A stretch of 58,730 nucleotides of DNA from JAFKKF01 sp035651055. GTDB lineage: Bacteria; Pseudomonadota; Alphaproteobacteria; Rhizobiales; Kaistiaceae. The notes beneath the pieces were generated by a model that ran no database searches, was not told the DNA's origin, and saw only the letters and a list, made by a program, of their open reading frames with translations. The position numbers and the translations under genes were made by a program. Of this stretch, positions 7,600 through 16,222 are shown one piece after another. The stretch is taken from positions 1 through 58,730 of the forward strand of contig DASRGK010000068.1 of assembly GCA_035651055.1 (NCBI GenBank). The letters are read 5' to 3'. Each line of letters begins with the position of its first letter. The stretch's first letter is position 1.

Positions 7600-8657
7600 G
7601 ACTCGCCCTCCTTCGAGGCCGGCACCATGGCGCGCCAGTTGATCACGGCGAGGCTCAATACGAGCACCGCACCGAGCTGGTGCAGGATCGCCAGGTGAAG
7701 CGGCACGCCGCTCACCACCGTGGCGATGCCGAGCGTCGCCTGCCCGGCGACGAGCAGCGCCAGCGCCAGCGCACCGGCCGCGTGCGCGGTTCGCCGGGCG
7801 CGGACCGCTTGCACGAGTGCGACGATGAACACGATGTAGGCGAGCAGGCGATGATCGAATTGCGCGGTCAGCGGATTCTCGAAGAAGTTCGTCCACGCCG
7901 GCGCCTGGGCCAACAGGCCCGGCGGCACCAGCGCGCCGTCCATCAGCGGCCACGTGTTCGAAACAAGACCGGCGTTGAGACCGGCCACAATGGCGCCGAG
8001 GAAGATCTGGCCGAGGACGAGGACGACAAGCGCTCCAGCGGTTGTGCGCAGGCCGCGGGCCGCCGGCACAACGGCGCTGCCGAGGCCGCGGGCGACCCAG
8101 AGGATCGCGGCGAGCAGCGCGCAGGCGAGGGTCAGGTGAACCGCGAGGCGGTACTGGCTGACATCGGTGCGCTCGATCAGACCGCTCGCCACCATCCACC
8201 AGCCGACCACGCCCTGCAGGCCGCCAAGGACAAACAGGCCTGCCAGTTTCGGGATGAGCGGGCGCTCGATCCTTCCGGTGGCGGCGAAGAAGACGAGCGG
8301 CAGGAGGAAGACGATGCCGATGACGCGCCCGAGGAGCCGGTGCGCCCATTCCCACCAGAAGATGCCCTTGAACTCGGCGAGCGTCATGTCCGGGTTGAGG
8401 AGCTTGTATTCGGGGATCTGCCGGTACTTGCCGAACTCGTCCTGCCATTCGGCGCCATTCATCGGCGGAATGACGCCGTGGATCGGCTGCCACTCGGTGA
8501 TCGACAGGCCGGAATTGGTGAGCCGGGTTGCGCCGCCAACCACCACCATGCAGATGATGAGGAAGGCGACGCCATAGAGCCACGCGCGGACGCCGGCGTG
8601 GTTCCGGTCGCGGTCGCGCGGCGCGGCAGCGAGGGCGGCAGAAGCGGCGCCGGTCAT
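7569..8657 (-). CDS. ctaA: Heme A synthase (COX15/CtaA type 2)
   Basis: A 362-residue, eight-helix inner-membrane enzyme that oxidises the C8 methyl of heme O to the formyl group of heme A for cytochrome aa3 oxidase. The heme-ligand region is visible in VGGATRLTNSGLSITEW and in EWAHRLLGR in the first half, with related histidines in the second half (DHRLLAY, LHQLGAV). Lengths of 350-365 are typical of the COX15-like class. I chose the ATG at 8657; the in-frame sequence upstream is not membrane-like and overlaps the divergent promoter. It is divergent from a DUF2842 gene, as in other Hyphomicrobiales. Confidence 0.94.
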   Translation of the reverse strand: MTGAASAALAAAPRDRDRNHAGVRAWLYGVAFLIICMVVVGGATRLTNSGLSITEWQPIHGVIPPMNGAEWQDEFGKYRQIPEYKLLNPDMTLAEFKGIFWWEWAHRLLGRVIGIVFLLPLVFFAATGRIERPLIPKLAGLFVLGGLQGVVGWWMVASGLIERTDVSQYRLAVHLTLACALLAAILWVARGLGSAVVPAARGLRTTAGALVVLVLGQIFLGAIVAGLNAGLVSNTWPLMDGALVPPGLLAQAPAWTNFFENPLTAQFDHRLLAYIVFIVALVQAVRARRTAHAAGALALALLVAGQATLGIATVVSGVPLHLAILHQLGAVLVLSLAVINWRAMVPASKEGESWTRSAPQPT

Positions 8658-8743
8658 TGCTTGAGGTCCATGGCCATTCGATATAGGCCTCGGCGCCGGC
8701 GGGCAACCGCCGGCATGTCGCAACGAGAAAGGCCGGCAATCCC

Positions 8744-8962
8744 TTGCGTCAGCGCACCCGGAAACTGATAGGCGCGGCGTTCCTCGCCGTCTTCGTGCCA
8801 TTCTATGCGCTGACCGCGATGTCGATCGCCGGCGCGCGCCTGCCGGGCACGTCGCCGCTGACGCAGACGATCTTCTACGCGGTCGCGGGACTGCTCTGGG
8901 TGCTCCCCGCCGGGGCCGTCATCACCTGGATGCAGCGGCCGGAACGGAACGGCGCAGGCTAG
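8744..8962 (+). CDS. DUF2842 small membrane protein
   Basis: A 72-residue protein with two transmembrane helices (about residues 9-28 and 40-62) and a basic N-terminus (MRQRTRKLIG), typical of DUF2842. This is a family of unknown role found in alphaproteobacteria, often next to ctaA. It uses a TTG start at 8744. Its last four bases overlap the stop region of the oppositely oriented polysaccharide gene. Confidence 0.75.
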   Translation: MRQRTRKLIGAAFLAVFVPFYALTAMSIAGARLPGTSPLTQTIFYAVAGLLWVLPAGAVITWMQRPERNGAG

Positions 8963-11133
8963 GCCGCTGCCTCACCGTCGAGCGTCGGAAGGGACTCGAC
9001 CCGCGCCGAGGATGCCGGATCGACCATGAGCAGGAGGATCGACGCGATCGAGGCGGTCGTCACGCGATTGAAGGCGCGGACGGTGCGCGGGTCAGCCGGC
9101 CCGAATTCGGTCACCACCATGGCCGCCTGAGCGGCCGAGCCGATGACGGGAATCATCTCGTCGGGGGCGTCGATGACCAGGTGATCATAGGTGTGGTCGA
9201 GCGCGGACAGGATCGTCTTGAGGCGTTCGCCGTTCTGCACGTCCGGCGCGACCGGCTTCCGCCCGGCCGGAATGAAGTGGGCGCGCGATTTGCGGTCGCG
9301 GAAGATGACCTGCGCGAAGGAGGCGTCGCCGGCGAACAGGTCGGTGAAGCCGGGGAGCCCACTCCCCTCGCCCATGGTCGTCGCGTTGGCGCCGTCGCTG
9401 CGCAGATCGAGGAGGAGCACGCGCTGCTCGGCGCGCGACAGCGCCCGCACCAGCGCCGCCGCGGCAAGCGGCCGCCCCGCCGCATCGGATTCCTCCGCGA
9501 GCGTGACGATGATGCAGCGCTTCTTGTCGGCGATCACCTGCGCGGCGATGGCCGAGAGCGAGCGCTCGACCTCGCTCATCGCCTGGGGCGCGATCGTCGG
9601 TTCGCTCGGCATCATCCGCCTGAGGCCATGATCGTCGGCCCAGCGCACGTGCCCATCGGCGGCGACCGGACGTTCCGGCGCCGGGCTGGCGACGACGGCC
9701 GGAGCGGGCACCGCCTCGGCGATCACCACCTGGCGCATCGGACGCCCGCTCGCCAGTTCGCGGATCAGCACAAAGGCGATGGCGAGCAGCAGGAAGACGA
9801 CGGACACGGTCGCGGTAAGCGGCACCTTCTTCGGGAAATCGGGCTCGATCGGGACCGCCGCGCGGGAAATGATGCGGGCGTCGGCCGGCAGATAATCGCC
9901 GTTGGTGCGCGACAGCGCCTCGCGATAGCGGCGGAGATAGGTGTCGAGCAGGTCCCGCTGGGCATTGGCCTCGCGTTCGAGCGCGCGCAGCTGAACCTCG
10001 GCGTCGCTGGCGGTCGAGGCCCGGGTCTTCAACTGATCGACATTGCGCTGCAGCTCGGCCTCGCGGGCCGCCGCCAGCTTGGCGTCGGCTTCCAGCGAGT
10101 CGACGATCTTCCTCGCCTCGGCGGCGATCTGGCGGTCGAGCCCGGCGAGCTGCGCCTGCAGTTCCTGCATCTTCGGGTGACCGGGCAGGAGCGTCGCGGA
10201 GAGCTGGGCCAACTGGGCGCGGAGCGTCACCTGCTGCCCGACCAGCTGCTGGATGAGCGGCGAGTTGATCACATCGGCCTGGTCGAGCGGCGCGCCGGTT
10301 TCGAGGCGCGAGCGGATCGTGGCGGCCTTGGCTTCGGCGTCGGAGCGCGCGGCGCGGGCGCGGCCGAGTTCGGCGCTGAGATCGGCGAGCTGTTGGGTGG
10401 GGAGCGTGGTCGGCGTCGTCCCGCCGCTCGAGAAGAGGTCGTGGCTCGACCGGAATGTCTCCACCTGCGCCTCGGCGTCCTTCACCTTCCCCTGCAGGTC
10501 GGCGATCTGCGCCTCCAGCCACTTGGTGGCGTCGTCGGTGGTGTCGCGCTTGGCCTCCCGCTGCAGCGCCAGGTATTCGGTGGCGATGGCGTTGGCGGCG
10601 TCGGCCGCGAATTTCGGGTCGGTCGAGGAGAAGTCGATGGCGATGACGCGCGTCTTCTCGATGGTGGAGACGGAGAGGTTCGAGAAATACTGACCGAGAA
10701 TCCGCTCTTCCTGCGAGGAGTCCGACGGATTGCGGGCAAGCCCGATACGCGCGAGCAGGTCCGTGAAGAGCGACGTGCCGTTGGCCGGATCATATTCCGG
10801 CCGTCCGGCCAGGTTCAGCTTCTCCGCGACCCGGCGCGCGAGGTCGCGCGACTTGATCAACTGCACCTGACTGGCGACGGCCTGCTCGTCGAGGACGCCG
10901 GAATCAGTCCCGGTCGCGCCGGTCGGCCGGGTGAGGTCCGACTCGCCGGAGGCAATCAATACGGTCGCCTCGGACTTGTAGACGGGCGCCATCCGCGACA
11001 GGAGCACGTAGGTCCCGGCCGCCACTATCAGCATCAAAACAATGATGTATGGCAGCGCCCTCCACAAAGACTTGAAGAGAGCCCCGACATCCATTTCGAC
11101 GTCGATCGAAGGGGCGGCAGAACGGTTCGTCAT
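8959..11133 (-). CDS. Wzc/ExoP-like polysaccharide chain-length protein with degenerate kinase domain
   Basis: A 724-residue inner-membrane protein for exopolysaccharide length control and export. The N-terminal Wzz domain has a first membrane helix at about 28-47, then a long coiled-coil periplasmic region, a second helix at about 440-460 and a cytoplasmic P-loop-like domain (about 530-724). In normal BY-kinases this last domain has a Walker A GKT motif, a Walker A' with aspartate and a C-terminal tyrosine cluster. Here the Walker A region reads LAEESDAAGRPLAAAAL with no GK[ST], A' reads LLLDLRSDG, and the tail has no tyrosine. ATP-dependent autophosphorylation is therefore unlikely. It is divergent from the export lipoprotein gene. 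Confidence 0.85.
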   Translation of the reverse strand: MTNRSAAPSIDVEMDVGALFKSLWRALPYIIVLMLIVAAGTYVLLSRMAPVYKSEATVLIASGESDLTRPTGATGTDSGVLDEQAVASQVQLIKSRDLARRVAEKLNLAGRPEYDPANGTSLFTDLLARIGLARNPSDSSQEERILGQYFSNLSVSTIEKTRVIAIDFSSTDPKFAADAANAIATEYLALQREAKRDTTDDATKWLEAQIADLQGKVKDAEAQVETFRSSHDLFSSGGTTPTTLPTQQLADLSAELGRARAARSDAEAKAATIRSRLETGAPLDQADVINSPLIQQLVGQQVTLRAQLAQLSATLLPGHPKMQELQAQLAGLDRQIAAEARKIVDSLEADAKLAAAREAELQRNVDQLKTRASTASDAEVQLRALEREANAQRDLLDTYLRRYREALSRTNGDYLPADARIISRAAVPIEPDFPKKVPLTATVSVVFLLLAIAFVLIRELASGRPMRQVVIAEAVPAPAVVASPAPERPVAADGHVRWADDHGLRRMMPSEPTIAPQAMSEVERSLSAIAAQVIADKKRCIIVTLAEESDAAGRPLAAAALVRALSRAEQRVLLLDLRSDGANATTMGEGSGLPGFTDLFAGDASFAQVIFRDRKSRAHFIPAGRKPVAPDVQNGERLKTILSALDHTYDHLVIDAPDEMIPVIGSAAQAAMVVTEFGPADPRTVRAFNRVTTASIASILLLMVDPASSARVESLPTLDGEAAA

Positions 11134-11190
11134 GGGCGAGACTCGGGTAGCATCGGCACCGGATGATCCCGGCTTATGGTAATCACATGG

Positions 11191-11300
11191 TTAACAAGGG
11201 CCTGCGGCACCCTCGCCCTCGGTTAACAAAACTTAACGTTCGATTACCTGCCGGAATACTTGGCGTCCCCCCGGCGATGCTTTTACCGGCCATTAACCAT
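11191..11300. promoter_or_regulatory. Divergent EPS promoter region with TTAAC motifs
   Basis: The 216-bp gap between the Wzc-like and Wza-like genes is unusually AT-rich. It contains four TTAAC elements: 11191-11195, 11223-11227, 11233-11237 and 11293-11297. The last forms TTAACCAT (11293-11300), identical to the known CtrA 8-mer. The middle pair is TTAA-N6-TTAA, one base short of the CtrA TTAA-N7-TTAA consensus. It must contain promoters for both directions, but no clear -35/-10 pair stands out. Confidence 0.4.
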
Positions 11301-11349
11301 ACCCGCCGAATAGTCGCTACGAAGGCCGGCCGCCCGGATACCGCCCGTA

Positions 11350-11910
11350 ATGAAAATCACCAAATGGATCAATGCGCTGGCCGGGCTGCTGTTGCTCGGT
11401 TCCTGTTCGACCTACCGGCCAGCCTCGTACGCCGTCCATTCCGAACTGGTTGCGCCCTACCGCCTCGATTCCGGCGACCAGTTGAGGGTTATCGTGTTCG
11501 GGCAAGCTGACCTTTCCAATACCTACGAAGTCGACAAGGCCGGCATGATCTCGATGCCGCTCATCGGCTACGTGCCGGCGCGCGGCCACACCACGGCCGA
11601 GGTCGAGCGCGCCGTGGCGGCGCGCCTGCGCGAAGGCTTCGTCAAGAATCCCGACGTTTCTGTGGAGGTCGGCCGTTACCGTCCGTTCTATGCAATGGGC
11701 CAGGTCAATGCCGGCGGACAGTACACCTATGTCGCCGGGATGACGGTGCAGGCAGCGATCGCGGCGGCCGGCGGATTCACTCCCAGGGCCGACATGCACA
11801 GCGTGACGGTGACGCGGAGCGCCAACGGGCGGATCGAGACGGCCCGGCTGCGGCTCACCGATCCGATCATGCCGGGCGATACCCTGTTCGTGCGCGAGCG
11901 CATCTTCTAG
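11350..11910 (+). CDS. Polysaccharide export lipoprotein (Wza/ExoF-like)
   Basis: A 186-residue protein with a lipoprotein signal peptide ending in the lipobox LLGSC (Cys at about residue 19). A poly_export domain follows (YRLDSGDQLRVIVFGQ, at about 37-52, and YEVDKAGMISMPLIG), then one SLBB-type domain (FYAMGQVNAGGQYTYVAGM). It is half the length of E. coli Wza and lacks the C-terminal outer-membrane helix, as in ExoF-type short exporters. It starts the rightward exopolysaccharide operon and is followed after 2 nt by a glycosyltransferase. Confidence 0.88.
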   Translation: MKITKWINALAGLLLLGSCSTYRPASYAVHSELVAPYRLDSGDQLRVIVFGQADLSNTYEVDKAGMISMPLIGYVPARGHTTAEVERAVAARLREGFVKNPDVSVEVGRYRPFYAMGQVNAGGQYTYVAGMTVQAAIAAAGGFTPRADMHSVTVTRSANGRIETARLRLTDPIMPGDTLFVRERIF

Positions 11911-11912
11911 CG

Positions 11913-13097
11913 ATGCGGATGACCCCGGCCAGGGACTTCGCCGCGAAGGGCACGGCGCATGCGTCGCAGCGTCCGCTCCGCATCGTCCACTGTTTCCGCT
12001 CGCCGCTCGGCGGCATCTTCCGTCACGTCGCCGACCTCGTCGAGGAGCAGGCGCGGGCGGGTCACGCCGTCGGCGTCATCTGCGACTCCACAACCGGCAC
12101 CGCGCTCGAGGAAGACGTGCTGAAACGCCTCGCGCCGAAACTGGCCCTTGGCATCCGGCGCACGCCGATGCGCCGCCAGGTGTCGCCGTCCGACCTCGCC
12201 GCGACCTGGCGGCTCCTCCGCGAGGTGCGGTCACTCAATCCCGATATCCTGCACGCTCACGGCGCCAAAGGCGGCGCCTATGCACGGACGATCGGCACGC
12301 TCTTGCGGGCATTTGGTTTACGCGTAGCCCGCATCTATTCCCCGCATGGCGGGAGCATCCACTACGACCCGAAGTCGCTGAGCGGACGGGTCTACTTTGC
12401 GCTCGAGCGCGTGCTCGGCTGGATGACGGATGCGTTCATCTTCGTCAGCCATTACGAGGCGGACACTTACGCCGCCAAGATCGGCAAGCCGCGAAGCCCT
12501 TCAGCGATCGTTTTGAACGGACTGCGACCCGACGAATTCGAGCCGGTCGCCCCCGCCCCCGAAGCCCGCGACTTCCTGTTCATCGGCGAGTTTCGCGACC
12601 TCAAGGGCACCGACCTCTTCATCGAGGCGCTCGACATCATCGGCAGGCACACCGGACGGCGGCCGACGGCATGGCTGGTCGGCTCGGGCCCCGACAAGAC
12701 GCGCTTCGAGGCAATGGTCGCCGAGCGCAATCTCGGCGACGCGGTCACCTTTCGCGAGCGGATGCCGGCGCGCCAGGCATTCGCACTCGCGCGCGTCGTG
12801 GTGATGCCGTCGCGCGCCGAGTCGATGCCCTACATCGTGCTGGAAACGCTCGCCGCAGGCGTCCCGCTCATCGCGACCAATGTCGGGGGGATTCCGGAAG
12901 TGTTCGGCGAATTCAAGTCCGAGCTTGTCCCGCCGGGGAACGCCCAGATGCTGGCCGCCGCAATGCAGGCCAAACTCGCCCGTCCCGACGAAGCGCGCGC
13001 ACTTGCCGCGGCCCTGCGGGAGCGGATCAAGCCGGTCTTTTCGACCGAGGCCATGGCCCGGAAAATCGCCGCCGTCTATGCGAGCGTGACTGCCTGA
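11913..13097 (+). CDS. GT4-family glycosyltransferase
   Basis: A 394-residue GT-B enzyme of the Glycos_transf_1 group, expected to add a sugar to the lipid-linked repeat unit in the cytoplasm. The N-terminal domain opens with RIVHCFRSPLGGIFRHV and has LHAHGAKGG. The C-terminal donor-binding domain has FIGEFRDLKGTDLFIEAL, GSGPDKTRFE and the E-x7-E motif ESMPYIVLE. It overlaps no neighbour but follows the export lipoprotein gene by 2 nt, so translation is probably coupled. Donor and acceptor cannot be deduced. Confidence 0.87.
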   Translation: MRMTPARDFAAKGTAHASQRPLRIVHCFRSPLGGIFRHVADLVEEQARAGHAVGVICDSTTGTALEEDVLKRLAPKLALGIRRTPMRRQVSPSDLAATWRLLREVRSLNPDILHAHGAKGGAYARTIGTLLRAFGLRVARIYSPHGGSIHYDPKSLSGRVYFALERVLGWMTDAFIFVSHYEADTYAAKIGKPRSPSAIVLNGLRPDEFEPVAPAPEARDFLFIGEFRDLKGTDLFIEALDIIGRHTGRRPTAWLVGSGPDKTRFEAMVAERNLGDAVTFRERMPARQAFALARVVVMPSRAESMPYIVLETLAAGVPLIATNVGGIPEVFGEFKSELVPPGNAQMLAAAMQAKLARPDEARALAAALRERIKPVFSTEAMARKIAAVYASVTA

Positions 13098-13179
13098 ACG
13101 GCACGTGCAACGGAGTAAGGTTAACTCCGGCGAATTGTCGAAATAATGCGCATCCTTTGTTAGCTCAAATGCCGTAGGG

Positions 13180-13194
13180 CTCCGCCTCGCGGAG
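13180..13194 (+). other. Hairpin just before the priming transferase gene
   Basis: CTCCGC-CTC-GCGGAG forms a perfect 6-bp stem whose 3' edge lies 3 nt before the GAGG ribosome binding site of the following gene. The surrounding 107-bp gap also holds GGAGT-N7-ACTCC around a GTTAAC (from about 13112). It could act as a translational hairpin or a weak terminator of the upstream operon segment. Confidence 0.3.
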
Positions 13195-13204
13195 TTCGAG
13201 GCAG

Positions 13205-14806
13205 ATGAGCGGCGCCGACATGACTAAGCAGAATCTCGGATCCGACTTCCGGTCGGGTGCGATTGCCATTCCCCACCCCGCCGAAATCGCGAAGCCGGAG
13301 ACCGCGCTGCCGGATGCCGGCAAAGCGGTCGAGGCCAAGCCCGCGCCTTCTCTCAACGCCGAGGCGCGCGCCGCCGCCGCCAGCCTCAAGCGGATGCCCA
13401 TCTCGCCGGTTCTGGTCAGCGGCTTCGCGCGCCTGATCGAGTTCGCGCTCGTCGCGGTGACCGGCTTCGTCGTCTATGTGCTCTACGTGGAGCAGGATGC
13501 CCAGCTCGATTTCTGGTACTCGGTCCCCGTCGTGGCGGCGGCCCTTCTCAGCGTCGGGTTCATCCAGATGGCGGGCGGCTACCAGATCGCAGCGCTTCGC
13601 GGCACGGGCCCGCAGCTCGTCCGGGTTTTCGCGGCATGGACGCTCGTCTTTGCGCTGATCGCGGTGGGGGTATTTCTCGCCAAGGTCGGCGAGACCTTTT
13701 CGCGGGTCTGGTTCGCGACCTGGTTCCTCACCGGCTTTGCCGCGCTTGCGCTCTTCCGCGTCGCGCTCGCCGGGCGCGTGCGCGCCTGGACCCGGGAAGG
13801 CCTTCTGGAACGGCGCGCGGTCATCGTCGGCGGAGGGCCCAGCGCCGAGCAACTGATCCAGGCGCTCGAAGCGCAGCCCGACAACGACGTCCGCATCTGC
13901 GGCATCTTCGACGACCGCAAGGACGAGCGTTCGCCGGCGAGCGTGGCCGGTTACCGGAAGCTTGGCACGGTCGCGGAGCTGATCGAGTTCGGGCGCATGG
14001 CGCGCGTCGACCTGCTGATCGTGTCGCTGCCGATCACCGCCGAGAACCGGCTTCTCCAGATCCTGAAGCAGCTCTGGGTGCTGCCGGTCGATATCCGGCT
14101 GTCGGCGCATACCAACAAGCTCCGTTTCCGGCCGCGGACCTATTCCTTCGTCGGCAAGGTTCCGTTCCTCGACGTCGTCGACAAGCCGATCGCCGACTGG
14201 GACGTGGTGGCGAAGTGGCTGGTCGACCGCGTGCTCGGCGCCTTCCTGCTTCTCCTCGCGCTGCCGGTCATGGCGCTGGTGGCGCTGGCGGTCCGGCTCG
14301 ACAGCAAGGGACCGGTGCTGTTCAAGCAGAAGCGCTACGGCTTCAACAACGAGCTGATCGAGGTCTACAAGTTCCGCTCGATGTACACCGACATGACCGA
14401 CGCCAACGCGGCCAAGCTCGTGACAAAGGGCGATCCGCGCGTCACCCGCGTCGGCCGCATCATCCGGAAGACCAGCCTCGACGAGCTGCCGCAGCTCTTC
14501 AATGTCGTCTTCAAGGGCAACCTGTCGCTGGTCGGCCCGCGTCCGCACGCCGTGCAGGCCAAGGCCGCCGACCGGCTCTATGACGAGGTCGTCGACGGCT
14601 ACTTCGCGCGGCACCGGGTGAAGCCGGGCATTACCGGCTGGGCGCAGATCAACGGCTGGCGCGGCGAGACCGACACACCGGAGAAGATCCAGCACCGGGT
14701 CGAGCACGACCTCTACTACATCGAGAACTGGTCGGCGCTTTTCGATCTCTACATCGTCGCCATGACGCCGATCCGGCTCCTCTCCAAGACGGAGAATGCC
14801 TATTGA
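13205..14806 (+). CDS. Undecaprenyl-phosphate sugar-1-phosphate transferase (WcaJ/ExoY type)
   Basis: A 533-residue polyprenyl-phosphate hexose-1-phosphate transferase that primes exopolysaccharide repeat synthesis. Four N-terminal membrane helices (about 65-180) are followed by a CoA-binding-like Rossmann domain (AVIVGGGPSAEQLIQAL, at about 205) and a fifth helix at about 345. The catalytic bacterial sugar transferase domain includes KFRSMYTDMT, KTSLDELPQLFNV and LSLVGPRPHA. Full length matches the undecaprenyl-phosphate glucose phosphotransferase family. An ATG 15 nt further in is an alternative start. Its stop overlaps the start of the polymerase gene. Confidence 0.93.
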   Translation: MSGADMTKQNLGSDFRSGAIAIPHPAEIAKPETALPDAGKAVEAKPAPSLNAEARAAAASLKRMPISPVLVSGFARLIEFALVAVTGFVVYVLYVEQDAQLDFWYSVPVVAAALLSVGFIQMAGGYQIAALRGTGPQLVRVFAAWTLVFALIAVGVFLAKVGETFSRVWFATWFLTGFAALALFRVALAGRVRAWTREGLLERRAVIVGGGPSAEQLIQALEAQPDNDVRICGIFDDRKDERSPASVAGYRKLGTVAELIEFGRMARVDLLIVSLPITAENRLLQILKQLWVLPVDIRLSAHTNKLRFRPRTYSFVGKVPFLDVVDKPIADWDVVAKWLVDRVLGAFLLLLALPVMALVALAVRLDSKGPVLFKQKRYGFNNELIEVYKFRSMYTDMTDANAAKLVTKGDPRVTRVGRIIRKTSLDELPQLFNVVFKGNLSLVGPRPHAVQAKAADRLYDEVVDGYFARHRVKPGITGWAQINGWRGETDTPEKIQHRVEHDLYYIENWSALFDLYIVAMTPIRLLSKTENAY

Positions 14807-16137
14807 GCGCGGTCGCGCCGGCGATCGCCGCGCCATCGCCGGTCAACTGGCCGGCCGGCCGCATGGCCGGCAACTGGATCATCGCGATCATCGCGTTCCT
14901 CGGCGCCTTCGTCATCGACGAGCCGGCACCGTATGAGCTTCTGCTCTGCCCGGTCATCCTCGTCTGGTCGTTCTTCGGGCTGAGGCTCAACCGGCATTTC
15001 GCGCCGATGGTCGGGCTGATGCTGTGCTATGTCGCGGGCGGTTTCCTGTCGCTGACCCAACTGCCCGATCCGACGAGCGGCATCGTCTACATGCTGACGA
15101 CGACGTTCCTCGTCCTGTCGTCGATCTTCTTTGCCGCGGTGATCGCGGTGGCGCCGGAGAAACGGATCCGGATCATCAAGAACGCCTACATTGCCGCGGC
15201 GATCATCGCCTCGCTGCTCGGCATCGCCGGCTACTTCCACCTGTTCCCGGGCGCGGACATCTTCCTCCGCTACGACCGCGTCAAGGGCACCTTCCAGGAC
15301 CCGAACGTGTTCGGGCCCTTCCTCGTCCTGCCGATCGTGTTCCTCTGTCAGGACCTGCTGACCCAGCGGCTGCACCAGTCGCTCGGCAAGATCGTCCTCC
15401 TGCTCATCCTCGTCTTTGCGGTGTTCCTCGCCTTCTCCCGGGCCGCCTGGGGCATGACGGTGTTCGCGCTCCTCTTGGTCGCCTTCCTCGGTTTCCTCAA
15501 CGAGAGGCGCCAGATGGCGCGCTTCAGGACGGTCGCCTATTTCGCGGCCGGCGCCGTAGTGATCGCGCTGCTCGTCGCGGTGGCGCTGTCGGTCCCGGAA
15601 GTGGCAAACCTGTTCAAGCAGCGCGCCCAGCTCGTCGAAGACTACGACGCCGGCAACCTCGGCCGCTTCGCCCGGCATGAGCTCGGCTTCTTCCTCGTAC
15701 AGGAGCGTCCCCTCGGCATCGGGCCTCTCGTCTTCGCCAAGCTTTTCGGCGAGGACGAACACAACATGTGGCTGAAAGGCTTCACGACCTATGGGTGGCT
15801 GGGCGGCTTCGCCTACATCACCCTGGTCATCTGGACGATCGCCGCGGCCGGCCGGCTGATCTTCAAGCCGCGTCCCTGGACCAAGTACCTGCACTGCGTC
15901 TTCGCGGTCTATCTGGGGCAGGTGATGATCCACAACGTCATCGACAACGACCACTGGCGGCATCTCTTCCTGCTTTACGGAATGCTGTGGGGAATGGTGG
16001 CGGCCGAGAAGATGTTCGTCCGCGATCTGCGCCGCGCCGGCGCAAGGATGGCCGCAGCGCCGCCGCCGATGCCGTCATTGGCTCAAGAACCCATCTTCGA
16101 GCGTGCGCCGGCCCCCGCCGCCGGCCGCGCAATTTAA
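14803..16137 (+). CDS. O-antigen polymerase/ligase-like membrane protein (Wzy/WaaL family)
   Basis: A 444-residue polytopic protein with about ten membrane helices. A large periplasmic loop (about 255-320, including RHELGFFLVQERPLGIG) is typical of the Wzy_C domain, and the conserved DPNVFGPFL lies before it. It should polymerise repeat units in the periplasm. It uses a TTG start at 14803 that overlaps the TGA stop of the priming transferase gene (TTGA), with GGAG about 8 nt upstream, so translation is coupled. A ligase role cannot be excluded by sequence alone. Confidence 0.82.
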   Translation: MSAVAPAIAAPSPVNWPAGRMAGNWIIAIIAFLGAFVIDEPAPYELLLCPVILVWSFFGLRLNRHFAPMVGLMLCYVAGGFLSLTQLPDPTSGIVYMLTTTFLVLSSIFFAAVIAVAPEKRIRIIKNAYIAAAIIASLLGIAGYFHLFPGADIFLRYDRVKGTFQDPNVFGPFLVLPIVFLCQDLLTQRLHQSLGKIVLLLILVFAVFLAFSRAAWGMTVFALLLVAFLGFLNERRQMARFRTVAYFAAGAVVIALLVAVALSVPEVANLFKQRAQLVEDYDAGNLGRFARHELGFFLVQERPLGIGPLVFAKLFGEDEHNMWLKGFTTYGWLGGFAYITLVIWTIAAAGRLIFKPRPWTKYLHCVFAVYLGQVMIHNVIDNDHWRHLFLLYGMLWGMVAAEKMFVRDLRRAGARMAAAPPPMPSLAQEPIFERAPAPAAGRAI

Positions 16138-16222
16138 GCCTAATTCTAAAGAAACCCGGCCGATCGGCGGTTCGGCTGCCCGCGCGATGGCAGAATGCTG
16201 CGGAATCCCGGAGGGTCCCGCC

